Below are positions 1-9,361 of a stretch of 64,000 nt of DNA, piece by piece (position 1 is the first letter of the stretch; each line of letters begins with the position of its first letter). The notes below the pieces were generated by a model. That model was not told the DNA's origin. It saw only the letters and a list, made by a program, of their open reading frames with translations, and did not search any database. The stretch covers positions 1 to 64,000 of the forward strand of contig JAUXOK010000020.1 of NCBI GenBank assembly GCA_030682255.1, read 5' to 3'. Position numbers and translations under genes: made by a program. The stretch is from Bacteroidota bacterium (GTDB taxonomy: Bacteria > Bacteroidota > Bacteroidia > NS11-12g > UBA955).

Positions 1-273
1 AGGGAAACCACAAGGGAAGTTCCTTGAGTGGACTCAAGGAAATCACCCGCAGTGGTCTGAAAAATCAAGATGAAAAGTCTAAATTTAATATGGGGCTAGC
101 TTTTTTTGTTTCTTTTTTTGGCAATGAAAAAAAAGAAAAAAGAAAGTAGATGCACGACTTTTTGGGATTTCATGTAAATTTCCTTGCACTTGATATATTG
201 AAAATAAGTTTATTGAATTGATTAAGAGGTGATTGTGGTTTTTCAGCAGACCCTAACTAATAACTATAATAAA
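1..273. other. Left-edge region with palindrome and T/A-rich inverted repeat
   Basis: No gene can be assigned. Bases 20-41 form a perfect palindrome (TTCCTTGAGT, two-base centre GG, ACTCAAGGAA). Bases 100-146 hold a T-rich run followed by its A-rich imperfect complement, which could fold into a long weak stem. A plus-strand frame is open from the window edge (base 3) to a TAG at 147-149 (48 codons). It could be the end of a gene outside the window, but its last part is the low-complexity repeat, so I do not call it coding. Confidence 0.4.
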
Positions 274-1302
274 TTAGTATGGATTTGAAAACTTAGCGTC
301 TGTAATCAATTTATGGTCGGTTAATGTATTTAAAAAAGCAATTATTGCTATTTTGTCTTCTGTTGTAATCTGCATACCTCCATTTGATTGAGTAAATGAA
401 GACAATCTCCAATCAATTTTTGGGTTATCTTTAATGCCATTGCTGTAATGATTCAAAACTTCATCTATTGTTTTAAAACGACCATCGTGCATGTATGGGG
501 CAGAAACCATCACATTCCTTAAACTAGGGACTTTAAATGCCCTCTCGTCTTCTTTGTCTAGTCCTATATTTGTTAACTCAGATCCACCCCAATTAGAATT
601 GAAGTTAACGCCACCATGACAAGAGTTACAATTGTATTTTTCATTGAATAACTTCAACCCATTTTCTTCCAATTCCAAATAATATGATTGTTCTTTACTA
701 ACCATATCAAATTTGGTATTAAATGAAGCCAACGATGCAATAAAATTAGCTAAAGCGATACTTGTTCTTTGAGTACTTATTTGCTCATCACCAAAGGCGT
801 CTTTGAAAAGCTCAAAATACATTGGATTTCCTTGAATTTTTGCTAACAATAAACTTTCGTTGTCGAGCCCCATTTCAATATGATTTGATATGGGCAAAAT
901 TGCTTGTTTAAACAAATTGTTTTCTCTGCCATCCCAAAATAAAAGTGTATTACTTGCAATATTTACAAGACTCATACTGTGTAATGGTGTTTTTTGATCT
1001 AAGAAACCATCGCTCAATGCTTTGCCATCCGAAAAACCAAGTTCTTGTATATGGCATGAACCACATGAAACCTTGCCATTTAATGACAATGACTTATCAT
1101 AAAATAAAGCTCTACCTAACTGCGCTCTTTCATTTGTTATAAAACTATTTCTAGAAACATCATGATTGATTTCATCTTGATAATTAAACATCTTTAATTT
1201 ATTGATAAAATCAAATGAGCTGATTTGAGTGTTGTTTTCTTTTTTTAAACATCCGACAAAAACAAGGGCAACTAAACTGATTGTTATGACTGTATATTTC
1301 AT
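274..1302 (-). CDS. Di-haem cytochrome c peroxidase family lipoprotein (CcpA/MauG-like)
   Basis: Predicted periplasmic di-haem peroxidase, the family that reduces H2O2 with electrons from c-type cytochromes (or, in MauG relatives, modifies proteins). The 342-residue product starts with a lipoprotein signal (VFVGC, Cys18). It has two haem-binding CxxCH motifs: CGSCH at residues 80-84 and CNSCH at 225-229. The PYMHDGRF segment near residue 271 matches the region that supplies a distal Met ligand in this family. Length fits the family. It lies 6 bp downstream of a barrel-protein gene on the same strand, so the two are probably co-transcribed. The exact substrate cannot be read from the sequence. 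Confidence 0.88.
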   Translation of the reverse strand: MKYTVITISLVALVFVGCLKKENNTQISSFDFINKLKMFNYQDEINHDVSRNSFITNERAQLGRALFYDKSLSLNGKVSCGSCHIQELGFSDGKALSDGFLDQKTPLHSMSLVNIASNTLLFWDGRENNLFKQAILPISNHIEMGLDNESLLLAKIQGNPMYFELFKDAFGDEQISTQRTSIALANFIASLASFNTKFDMVSKEQSYYLELEENGLKLFNEKYNCNSCHGGVNFNSNWGGSELTNIGLDKEDERAFKVPSLRNVMVSAPYMHDGRFKTIDEVLNHYSNGIKDNPKIDWRLSSFTQSNGGMQITTEDKIAIIAFLNTLTDHKLITDAKFSNPY

Positions 1303-1308
1303 AGGTTT

Positions 1309-2007
1309 TTAAAATTTAACAATTAAAAACAAATCTAAAGGTAAGAAAAATTCTGTTCGCTTAAAATAGTTAACATTATCACTTTGTGAAAAAGCACCAT
1401 TTGCTTTTAATGGTTCTGGCACATCTTCCCAACTTGTTTTTGTTTGATTTTCTGTATATAAAAAATAAGCTCTCGATTCTGCCATTAATGAAATTCTTTG
1501 AGATAAGTTCCATTGAATGCCACCAACAGGACCTCCACCATAAGAATAATTTGAATTAGATCTTATAAAATTAACATTCGTATTATTTCCATTAAAAAAT
1601 ACACTTTGAGAATTTTTAGATTTAAAATCAAAAAAACCGCCAACTAAATCCAATCCGTAAAAAACAGTCCATTTTTTATTCAAATCTTGACGCAACTCAT
1701 ATCCAAATCTAATGTTTAATGAATTTGTTTGAGAATAACTCCTAGGTTGACTATGGTTTACATTTGTATTATTAGTTCTTATATCTCCCATAAATCCAAA
1801 TCTAAAAGCACTTTTGTCAATAATTCTTTTATATCCCAATAAGTATGGATTATTTGAATTAGGAGCTCCACCAAAATTTAAATAATTTGTAATAAAACCT
1901 GTTGCATTTAAATGAAATTCGTTTTTATAAGTTTTTTCATCCTGTGCCATACCAATGTTTCTAAAACAAATCAAAAGCATTAAGAGATAAAATTTTGTGA
2001 TATTCAT
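1309..2007 (-). CDS. Putative outer-membrane beta-barrel protein
   Basis: A 232-residue protein with an N-terminal signal peptide (hydrophobic residues 5-20, cleavage probably after GMA). It has alternating aromatic/polar strands, Gly-rich turns (YSYGGGPVGG) and a C-terminal Phe, as in outer-membrane barrels. I do not recognise a named family. It is the first gene of a two-gene operon with the di-haem peroxidase, which may hint at a shared envelope role. The start is supported by a TAnnTTTG element ending 4 bp upstream. Confidence 0.6.
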   Translation of the reverse strand: MNITKFYLLMLLICFRNIGMAQDEKTYKNEFHLNATGFITNYLNFGGAPNSNNPYLLGYKRIIDKSAFRFGFMGDIRTNNTNVNHSQPRSYSQTNSLNIRFGYELRQDLNKKWTVFYGLDLVGGFFDFKSKNSQSVFFNGNNTNVNFIRSNSNYSYGGGPVGGIQWNLSQRISLMAESRAYFLYTENQTKTSWEDVPEPLKANGAFSQSDNVNYFKRTEFFLPLDLFLIVKF

Positions 2008-2011
2008 ATTA

Positions 2012-2019
2012 CAAATATA
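2012..2019 (-). promoter_or_regulatory. -7 promoter element (TATATTTG) before the barrel/peroxidase operon
   Basis: The minus strand reads TATATTTG, a perfect match to the Bacteroidota -7 element TAnnTTTG. Only 4 bases separate it from the ATG, so transcription would begin at or next to the start codon. Confidence 0.6.
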
Positions 2020-2047
2020 GTAAAATGTTTAAATAACTCAATTGTTT

Positions 2048-4102
2048 CTAGACCTTTTTCATTTGTTCAAATATTTGTTCGGTGGATGTTAGTTTTGGAT
2101 TTGAGACGATGGGTTTGTTTGGGGTGATGACAAGTTTTTGGTTATCGAATACAGGAACACCATCTTTTACACCTAAAACTAAAAGGTTGACGGTTTCGGA
2201 AGCGGGCACTGTGGCTTTGTATTTTTTTGTTTTTGCATCGTAATATGCCGACAACATGCCGTTTACGCTTTTTACATACAAACTAATCTGCATGCCTTCT
2301 GGTGCTTGTATCTCCACGTTTACCAACGTTTGTCCTGAAAATCTATCGCAATTGATGTATCCCAAATTGGAGATGGAGGCGGCATAAATGGTCCTAGAGT
2401 CGTTTGCCAAGGTTTGATTGTTGATGCCATTTGTTTTGATTTTTTGCATCTCAGCATTTCTTTTTATTTGAGCCATGTAGGGGTTGTTTTGTCCAAAACC
2501 AGCTAGTCTGTTTATTTCTGGGGCTTCCAAAAATCGGTATCTTCTGGCAACATACCTTAATAAATTGGGATTGCTATAATCTATAATACCATTTTTAAAA
2601 CGTTTGTTAACCGTTTCTATATTGTTGCGTGTTTCTATCAAGGCAAACATCAAGAGCTTATTTCTTTTAACGGTTTGTGCTTCTTTTTCGTTGAAACGGG
2701 CATGATAAGCAAAGAATTGTGGCACATTTTTGCAATTCAACTTTTTGTTTCTATTGAGTCTAATCATTTTATCTACCGCTCTGTTGTATGCGTTTCGCTC
2801 TATAATGGAGGTGTTGTTTGATAGTGCATTTATTTCGCCATTCAACCATTGGTTTAAGTTTTCTAAAGCAACTATATTGTTGATGGAATCTTGCGGAAAG
2901 CGCTGCATCGCGATGTTGTATGAGTTCATTTTTTTCTCATAACGACCTTTTCTTATCAAATTTTTGGAGTCTATTTTATCACATTCTCTTTTATACCTCA
3001 ATTCTTTTTCACTTTTAGACAAAGTCATTCTCTCTAACCAAGTAAACATTTGGCTTTCGGATGGATGACTAAAGTATTTGGGCTCTTTGGGCATTTTGGG
3101 TTTAGCTATTACACCCTTATGAGTGAATTTATAATTCAATTCCATTGGCTCTATATCTTGGGTGTAATACAAGCTTTTTAAAATATTTTCGTCCATAACC
3201 ATTGGACATTCGGCTAGTTTTACATCATTGTTTTTGAGTTTAAAAGTTTCTTTTCTGATTTCCCATTCCATTACACCGTTGTTATTTTTAACGCCTGTGA
3301 AAACATTCATATTGCTTTTAACGTTTTTGGAGGGCATTTCTACATCAAGGTTTTTGTTGGTGTTTAGTATCAATTCTTCGTTGTTAAAATGTGCTGTAAT
3401 TTTAAACATGCCACCACTTTCTAGCATTTTACCCCCACTGATGGTGCTTAAATTATTGAACATAAAATCCATGGGTTGATGAAATTCTTCTAACTTAACA
3501 ATTACATTTTCTTGTGGCACCTTTTTGCCATCTTTGGTTGTAAATGCATTTTCTGGAACTACTATCTTCATGCCATTATCGCTCACGATGGTAGTTGAGC
3601 CAATTTGATTCAGGTTGTAATTTTGAAGATATTGTGGTTTAATTAGTTTGATTAAATCATTGGTGTTATTCAAGGTTATTTTATTGACCAAAATTTCTAC
3701 TCTTCTGTTTTGAGATTTGCCCTCATCAGTTAAATTACTAGCTGCAGGAGTCAATTCGCCCAACCATTTTAGTTTGATATATTCAGATTTGATACCATTA
3801 GACTCTAAATAATCCTTAACGGAAAGCGCCCTTCTCTTAGACAGTGCTTCATTGTATAAATTGCTGGCATTATAATCTGTGTGGGCAGTTAACGACATTT
3901 CATAATATCGATGTGACTTTAAATCAATGATAATTTGAGTCAATGTTTGCATGTCTTCCTGATCCAATGTGCTTTCGTCCACCTTAAAAAATACTTTGTA
4001 AACACTGCTTGTGGACTGTGCTTGAATACTGGAATTCAAGTTTACAAATGCCAATAAAATAAAGATTATTCTGTTCATAAGTTTAGGGGGTTTATTGAAC
4101 AT
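2048..4102 (-). CDS. OmpA-family outer-membrane protein
   Basis: About 684 residues with a signal peptide ending near IQAQS. An OmpA-like peptidoglycan-binding domain follows directly (counted from the ATG at 4102, about residues 35-140): the FFKVDESTLDQ strand, LTAHTD (canonical TGHTD), and the NxxLSxxRA-type helix seen as NEALSKRRA, ending with NRRVEILV. The large remainder is unassigned, Lys/Asn-rich and possibly helical. A longer frame begins with a TTG at 4111 that sits inside an AAACTTTG element. The ATG at 4102 (6 bp after that element) or the one at 4078 (MNRIIF) are better starts. It probably links the outer membrane to peptidoglycan. The unusual N-terminal position of the OmpA domain is worth noting, since it is usually C-terminal. 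Confidence 0.8.
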   Translation of the reverse strand: MFNKPPKLMNRIIFILLAFVNLNSSIQAQSTSSVYKVFFKVDESTLDQEDMQTLTQIIIDLKSHRYYEMSLTAHTDYNASNLYNEALSKRRALSVKDYLESNGIKSEYIKLKWLGELTPAASNLTDEGKSQNRRVEILVNKITLNNTNDLIKLIKPQYLQNYNLNQIGSTTIVSDNGMKIVVPENAFTTKDGKKVPQENVIVKLEEFHQPMDFMFNNLSTISGGKMLESGGMFKITAHFNNEELILNTNKNLDVEMPSKNVKSNMNVFTGVKNNNGVMEWEIRKETFKLKNNDVKLAECPMVMDENILKSLYYTQDIEPMELNYKFTHKGVIAKPKMPKEPKYFSHPSESQMFTWLERMTLSKSEKELRYKRECDKIDSKNLIRKGRYEKKMNSYNIAMQRFPQDSINNIVALENLNQWLNGEINALSNNTSIIERNAYNRAVDKMIRLNRNKKLNCKNVPQFFAYHARFNEKEAQTVKRNKLLMFALIETRNNIETVNKRFKNGIIDYSNPNLLRYVARRYRFLEAPEINRLAGFGQNNPYMAQIKRNAEMQKIKTNGINNQTLANDSRTIYAASISNLGYINCDRFSGQTLVNVEIQAPEGMQISLYVKSVNGMLSAYYDAKTKKYKATVPASETVNLLVLGVKDGVPVFDNQKLVITPNKPIVSNPKLTSTEQIFEQMKKV

Positions 4103-4337
4103 ATAACGCAAAGTTTTTAATTTTATTACATAATTAAATTATCTTTTGATGCTTTATATAAAAATATAGATTGTTTGGGTATTTTATATTCAAATAGAAT
4201 TTTTTAAATCCCACTATATCAACATCTTTTTCAATCTCTGCGATGCCAATATCAACTTCCAAAACAAATTTTTAGTGAAATTCATAGCTTGAAAAAAAGA
4301 AGGACATTAAAGTTTTCAAAATTGAAAAAACTAATGT

Positions 4338-4547
4338 CTACACCTTCTTCAAAAAACAAGTTTTAAGCACCATCATGCCTTTTTCCACCTTGCCTTCTAT
4401 CTCTTCATCGTTGTCTGTTAAACGGATTTTCTTCACTACGGTGCCTCTTTTAAGGGTTATGGAAGATCCTTTTACTTTTAAATCTTTGATGATTTGAACA
4501 CTGTCGCCTTCGTTTAATAGTGTGTCGTTGCTGTCTTTTACTTCCAT
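4338..4547 (-). CDS. Short PhnA (YjdM C-terminal) domain protein
   Basis: The 69 residues correspond to the C-terminal domain of PhnA/YjdM proteins, with the characteristic VKDSND...[16 protein letters not shown] start and conserved KIRL motif. The N-terminal zinc ribbon of the full-length family (about 110 residues) is absent and no upstream frame could supply it. The family name alkylphosphonate utilisation is historical and no phosphonate genes are nearby, so the function is unknown. Single gene with its own promoter. Confidence 0.82.
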   Translation of the reverse strand: MEVKDSNDTLLNEGDSVQIIKDLKVKGSSITLKRGTVVKKIRLTDNDEEIEGKVEKGMMVLKTCFLKKV

Positions 4548-4568
4548 AATAAATTTATTTTATTGCGG

Positions 4569-4598
4569 CAAAAGTAATACAATTGATAAGAATACAAA
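4569..4598 (-). promoter_or_regulatory. Promoter of the PhnA-domain gene
   Basis: The minus strand carries TTTG (4598-4595), an 18-bp spacer and TACTTTTG (4576-4569), matching the Bacteroidota -33 TTTG / -7 TAnnTTTG pattern. Predicted leader is about 15-20 nt, so this one is not leaderless. Confidence 0.65.
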
Positions 4599-4649
4599 TC
4601 AATTGAAAAAATGTTATTAAATTGTTTTTTTCGTTTGCACCAAACCCTC

Positions 4650-4657
4650 TAATTTTG
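4650..4657 (+). promoter_or_regulatory. -7 promoter element (TAATTTTG) of carA
   Basis: Perfect TAnnTTTG match ending 7 bp before the carA ATG. No good -33 TTTG at the expected spacing was found. Confidence 0.5.
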
Positions 4658-4664
4658 CACTTTA

Positions 4665-5744
4665 ATGAGTTTAACACAAGCTGTTCTCCTTTTAAAAGAC
4701 GGAACGTTCTTCAAAGGCAATGCCCTCGGCAAAATTGGTACCACTACTGGCGAGATTTGTTTCAATACAGGCATGACTGGTTATCAAGAAGTTTTCACAG
4801 ATCCTTCCTATTACGGTCAAATTTTAGTTCAAACCAATGTTCACATAGGTAATTATGGTGTCAATGAACAAGAAACAGAGAGCGAAGGCATCAAAATAGC
4901 GGGCTTGGTTTGTAGCACATTTGCCAACCATCATTCACGCAAAATGTCTTATGCTTCATTGGAAGATTATTTTGTAAACAATCAAGTAGTAGGTATACAG
5001 AATCTAGACACCCGTCAAGTAGTTCGACATGTTAGAAATGCAGGCGCCATGAATGCCATTTTGAGCAGCGAAGTAACCGATATTCAAGAACTAAAAGCTA
5101 TGTTGGATAGAGTACCTGATATGGCAGGTTTAGAGTTATCGTCTAAAGTTTCTACAACAAAGTTTTATACCCGTGGTTCTGACCAAGCCCAATACAGAGT
5201 AGCAGTGCTTGATTTTGGTGTTAAAACTACCATGTTACAATGTTTGAATGATAGAGATGCTTTATGTGGCGTTTTTAATGCCCACAGTAAAATTGAAGAA
5301 ATTTTGGCTTGGAAACCAGATGGTGTTTTGATTTCTAATGGACCTGGCGACCCATCTGCAATGGATTATGCAGTAGAAACTGTCAATGCATTGATGCAAA
5401 ACAATGTGCCTTTATTTGGAATTTGCTTAGGCAACCAATTATTGGGCAGAGCCATGGGCATGGAAACATTCAAAATGCACAATGGACACAGGGGTTTGAA
5501 TCACCCAGTTAAAAATTTATTGACAGGTCATAGCGAAATTACCACTCAAAACCACGGATTTGCATTAAAAGAAGGCAATTTTCCTGAAGTAGAAGTGACA
5601 CATATTAACCTAAACGATAATACCATCGAAGGTATCCGAGTAAAAGGCAGAAAAGCATTCAGCGTTCAATACCATCCTGAATCTTCTCCCGGACCGCATG
5701 ATTCTAGATATTTATTTGATTCCTTCTTCGATAGCATGAAATAA
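4665..5744 (+). CDS. carA: Carbamoyl-phosphate synthase small (glutaminase) subunit
   Basis: Hydrolyses glutamine and channels ammonia to the large subunit CarB to make carbamoyl phosphate for pyrimidines and arginine; cytosolic. The N-terminal CPSase small-chain domain (residues 1-135) has LKDGTFFKG and the GMTGYQE motif. The class I glutamine amidotransferase domain follows, with nucleophile Cys254 in GICLGNQ, His337 and Glu339 in QYHPESSPGPHD. Its 359 residues are the normal family length. carB is not in the window; in many Bacteroidota the two genes are adjacent or close, so the separation is mildly notable. Start chosen at ATG 4665, just after the TAATTTTG element. Confidence 0.97.
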   Translation: MSLTQAVLLLKDGTFFKGNALGKIGTTTGEICFNTGMTGYQEVFTDPSYYGQILVQTNVHIGNYGVNEQETESEGIKIAGLVCSTFANHHSRKMSYASLEDYFVNNQVVGIQNLDTRQVVRHVRNAGAMNAILSSEVTDIQELKAMLDRVPDMAGLELSSKVSTTKFYTRGSDQAQYRVAVLDFGVKTTMLQCLNDRDALCGVFNAHSKIEEILAWKPDGVLISNGPGDPSAMDYAVETVNALMQNNVPLFGICLGNQLLGRAMGMETFKMHNGHRGLNHPVKNLLTGHSEITTQNHGFALKEGNFPEVEVTHINLNDNTIEGIRVKGRKAFSVQYHPESSPGPHDSRYLFDSFFDSMK

Positions 5745-5782
5745 AACAATCACTTAACCCACCTCACCCACCTCACCCCTAA

Positions 5783-5803
5783 CCCCTCTCCAAAGGAGAG
5801 GGG
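5783..5803. repeat. C-rich palindromic repeat (hairpin)
   Basis: CCCCTCTCC, loop AAA, GGAGAGGGG: a perfect 9-bp stem. It is preceded by CTCACCCCTAA and followed by GGAAC-type flanks shared with other copies in the window (7200-7220, 17993-18013). It lies between carA and eno, so it could act as a processing or termination hairpin, though there is no T-run. The bases up to 5869 are low-complexity TAAC/AATA repeats. Confidence 0.7.
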
Positions 5804-5854
5804 AACCAATAACCCTTAACTAACAACTAACAACCAATAACTAATAACCCTTAA

Positions 5855-7159
<1,305 letters not shown>

Positions 7160-7199
7160 ACCTAGAAACGAATTCACGGGTCAAAGACCTCACCCCTAG

Positions 7200-7220
7200 C
7201 CCCTCTCCAAAGTAGAGGGG
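7200..7220. repeat. C-rich palindromic repeat, imperfect copy
   Basis: CCCCTCTCC, AAAG, TAGAGGGG, flanked by CTCACCCCTAG and AACTT. Same family as 5783-5803 with one stem mismatch. It lies 40 bp after eno. Confidence 0.65.
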
Positions 7221-7330
7221 AACTTACACTGGATTTTGGTTGCAGATAACCTTATGCGAATTTTATGTTATTCCGAAAGCATATCTGTAATAGTCCAATT
7301 GCATTGTCCTCAATAACTATTGCTTCGGCA

Positions 7331-7377
7331 TTATACCACAATATTTTTGGATTAAACTATAAATAAAATTGGTATAA
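7331..7377. other. Inverted repeat in the eno-rluF intergenic region
   Basis: TTATACCA at 7331-7338 pairs with TGGTATAA at 7370-7377. The 403-bp gap 7160-7562 otherwise holds the hairpin repeat at 7200 and the CTCTGTG repeats at 7403-7542. I see no gene in it. Confidence 0.35.
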
Positions 7378-7402
7378 AAGACTTTTGGTGATTTCATTGA
7401 AA

Positions 7403-7542
7403 CCCTCTGTGCCTTCAGTGTTTTCTTTTGACTCTCTGTGGTTAAATTACATTTGCAATCATTATGCTCTTTGTCTTCACTTTGGTAAAATTCCCATCCT
7501 CAGTGTTCTCTGTGTTTTCTCCGTTTTCTCTGTGGTTAAATT
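7403..7542. repeat. Two copies of a CTCTGTGGTTAAATT-type dispersed repeat
   Basis: Copy one (about 7403-7449) and copy two (about 7497-7542) share a pyrimidine-rich block (CAGTGTT...TCT) ending in CTCTGTGGTTAAATT. Their spacing is about 95 bp. The short frames crossing them are not gene-like. Confidence 0.5.
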
Positions 7543-7562
7543 CACAATCTATATAAAAAACA

Positions 7563-8456
7563 TTATTGTTTCTTTCTTACACCACTTCTACCCATTTTTT
7601 TAGGCTTTCTTGGTTTTAGAGCCTTAGGTTTCTTGACTATTTCCAATTTTTCGGCAGCTAAAGCTTTAAAATTTGGCGTTTTCTTAGAGTATTTGTGCGC
7701 TTTACTTTTGCTTTTAACAACCGAAGTATCAGCAGAACTCACAGAGTGCTTCAGTTTTTCATTCAAGAGTTTGAGTTCAGCAGGTAATAATTCTCTATAT
7801 CTGCCAACTGGTATCTTGTCCAATTTGATATGCATGATACGCGTTCTTTTAAGAGCTGTCACCTCATATCCAAGAGCTGTACACATTCTTCTTATCTGTC
7901 TATTGAGTCCTTGCGTTAATATGATTTTAAATTTCTTGGTACTTTCTTGATAAGTTTTACAAGGTTTTGTAACTGTTTCAAGAATTTCCACACCATTCGC
8001 CATTTTCTTAAGAAACTCAGGCGTTAAAGGTTTATCAACGGTTACGATGTATTCTTTTTCATGTTCATTTTCAGAACGAAGAATTTTGTTGACAATGTCC
8101 CCATCATCCGTTAAAAGTATCAAACCTTCGGTATCTTTATCTAATCTTCCTATTGGAAAAATCCTTTTGTTATGATTGATAAAAGAAACAATATTGGTTT
8201 TGTCTTTGGTGTCTGTAGTAGAAGTAATGCCTTTAGGTTTATTAAAAGCGATGTAAAAAGAGGCTTTTGAAGAAGGTTTAATGGTTTCATCATCAATGGC
8301 TACTTTATCATTGGGTTGCACTCTGCTGATGGGTAAAGCTGTTTTACCATTGATAGTTACCCGCATTTGTTCCACCAAAACATCGGCTTCTCTCCGAGAG
8401 CAAAAACCAGAGGAACTGATGTATTTGTTGATTTGAATTCCTCCTGTTGTTTCCAA
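7563..8456 (-). CDS. rluF: 23S rRNA pseudouridine synthase, RluF-like (RsuA/RluB/E/F family)
   Basis: Isomerises uridine to pseudouridine in rRNA. It has an N-terminal S4 RNA-binding domain (KYISSSGFCSRREADVLV, residues 10-60) and a PseudoU_synth_2 core with the catalytic-Asp motif GRLDKDTEGLILLT. LNRQIRRMCTALGYEV near residue 185-200 is the conserved arginine segment. The C-terminal tail (from about 240) is very Lys/Arg/Pro-rich, as expected for an RNA-contacting extension. RluF rather than RluB/E is suggested by overall sequence, not proven. The frame opens with a TTG at 8456, 20 bp after the stop of a 50-residue membrane protein gene, so the two are likely one transcript. Confidence 0.88.
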   Translation of the reverse strand: METTGGIQINKYISSSGFCSRREADVLVEQMRVTINGKTALPISRVQPNDKVAIDDETIKPSSKASFYIAFNKPKGITSTTDTKDKTNIVSFINHNKRIFPIGRLDKDTEGLILLTDDGDIVNKILRSENEHEKEYIVTVDKPLTPEFLKKMANGVEILETVTKPCKTYQESTKKFKIILTQGLNRQIRRMCTALGYEVTALKRTRIMHIKLDKIPVGRYRELLPAELKLLNEKLKHSVSSADTSVVKSKSKAHKYSKKTPNFKALAAEKLEIVKKPKALKPRKPKKMGRSGVRKKQ

Positions 8457-8476
8457 AGTAAAAAAATGAAATTAGA

Positions 8477-8629
8477 TTAAATCCAATCCATTGCCATTGC
8501 AAATCCGCCAACTGTAGTTGGAAGTGCAAGCCAAAAAGCTTGAGGCAAAAAGATAAGTAAACCAACTATAGCCACTAAAGACACTAAAAAAAGTATCCAA
8601 TATCCTGTTTTTGATTTATTTTCTGACAT
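8477..8629 (-). CDS. Small hypothetical membrane protein (50 aa)
   Basis: ATG at 8629 to TAA at 8477 encodes 50 residues: a short polar N-terminus (MSENKSKTG), one long hydrophobic stretch (about residues 10-36) and a tail ending GGFAMAMDWI. One or two membrane segments are likely. It is 20 bp upstream of the rluF-like gene in the same direction, and codon use looks like its neighbours. I do not recognise the family. It could be chance in an AT-rich gap, but the intact hydrophobic segment and operon spacing favour a real gene. Confidence 0.6.
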   Translation of the reverse strand: MSENKSKTGYWILFLVSLVAIVGLLIFLPQAFWLALPTTVGGFAMAMDWI

Positions 8630-8731
8630 AGAATAAAAGTATGTTGCAAACCTACTATATTTTATGATAAATACAATCTTTAATGTTTAATTTTTTTTAT
8701 CAATTATGACGTTTTAGGCTAACAAATTAAT

Positions 8732-8739
8732 TATTTTTG
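8732..8739 (+). promoter_or_regulatory. -7 promoter element (TATTTTTG) of the DUF4293 gene
   Basis: Perfect TAnnTTTG match with only 4 bases between it and the ATG at 8744. Confidence 0.6.
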
Positions 8740-8743
8740 CCAA

Positions 8744-9241
8744 ATGATTCAGAGAAAACAGACATTATTCCTGCTTATAATTTTTTTAGTAAGTATTACT
8801 TTATTGCTTAACAACTTTCAAGTTTCAAAAGGCTTAATGAGAGTAATTGGAGATGAAACAGAAAAAGCGTATCATTATAAAGTTGGGTTTATCAATACTC
8901 AAATCATGACTGATGAAGTTTTTACAATCAAAAACAGTTTGTTAACTTATGTTTTATCAGTCGTTAGTTTATTGTCTATTGTTGCCGTATTTCTTTACAC
9001 CAAATTAGCCTTACAAATCAGAATGGCAGCTTTCAACTTTATATTTATATTGTTAACAGCTTTTAATATGATTTATACCATATATAAACTGAATCATACA
9101 GATGGCATTCAAATAGTTTCTTCCGATATAAATTATTTTAGTTTTGTTTTGGTGGCGTTATTGATGGTTTTCAATTATTTTGCTTTTCGTGGCATTAAAA
9201 AAGATATTGAATTGCTTGCATCTGTAGACCGCCTGAGATAG
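8744..9241 (+). CDS. DUF4293 family membrane protein
   Basis: 165 residues with the MIQRKQTLFLL opening typical of the Bacteroidota-specific DUF4293 family and four predicted membrane helices (about residues 6-24, 66-86, 92-112, 130-150). Between helices 1 and 2 is a polar loop of about 40 residues that probably faces the periplasm. Function unknown. It stands alone between the divergent small-protein/rluF unit and the oxidase operon. Confidence 0.8.
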   Translation: MIQRKQTLFLLIIFLVSITLLLNNFQVSKGLMRVIGDETEKAYHYKVGFINTQIMTDEVFTIKNSLLTYVLSVVSLLSIVAVFLYTKLALQIRMAAFNFIFILLTAFNMIYTIYKLNHTDGIQIVSSDINYFSFVLVALLMVFNYFAFRGIKKDIELLASVDRLR

Positions 9242-9325
9242 CCAAATGACTCAATATCTAAGCATTATTTTCATATTAGAAAAAAAACTATTTTTTTTGT
9301 AGATTATTTTGAAAATAACAATAAA

Positions 9326-9358
9326 TTTGCCTCCAATTTAAAGTTTAAAGTATCTTTA
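9326..9358 (+). promoter_or_regulatory. Promoter of the cytochrome oxidase operon
   Basis: TTTG (9326-9329), 21-bp spacer, TATCTTTA (9351-9358; last base differs from TAnnTTTG). Only 3 bases separate it from the ATG at 9362, again predicting a leaderless or very short leader. Confidence 0.6.
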
Positions 9359-9361
9359 CGA

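Noticed and set aside
7385-7603. 72-residue frame in the eno-rluF gap
   Set aside because: It reads through the CTCTGTGGTTAAATT repeats and into the rluF 3' end, so it is repeat-derived.
7633-7950. 105-residue plus-strand frame
   Set aside because: Entirely antisense to the rluF-like gene, with no promoter element and no recognisable domain.
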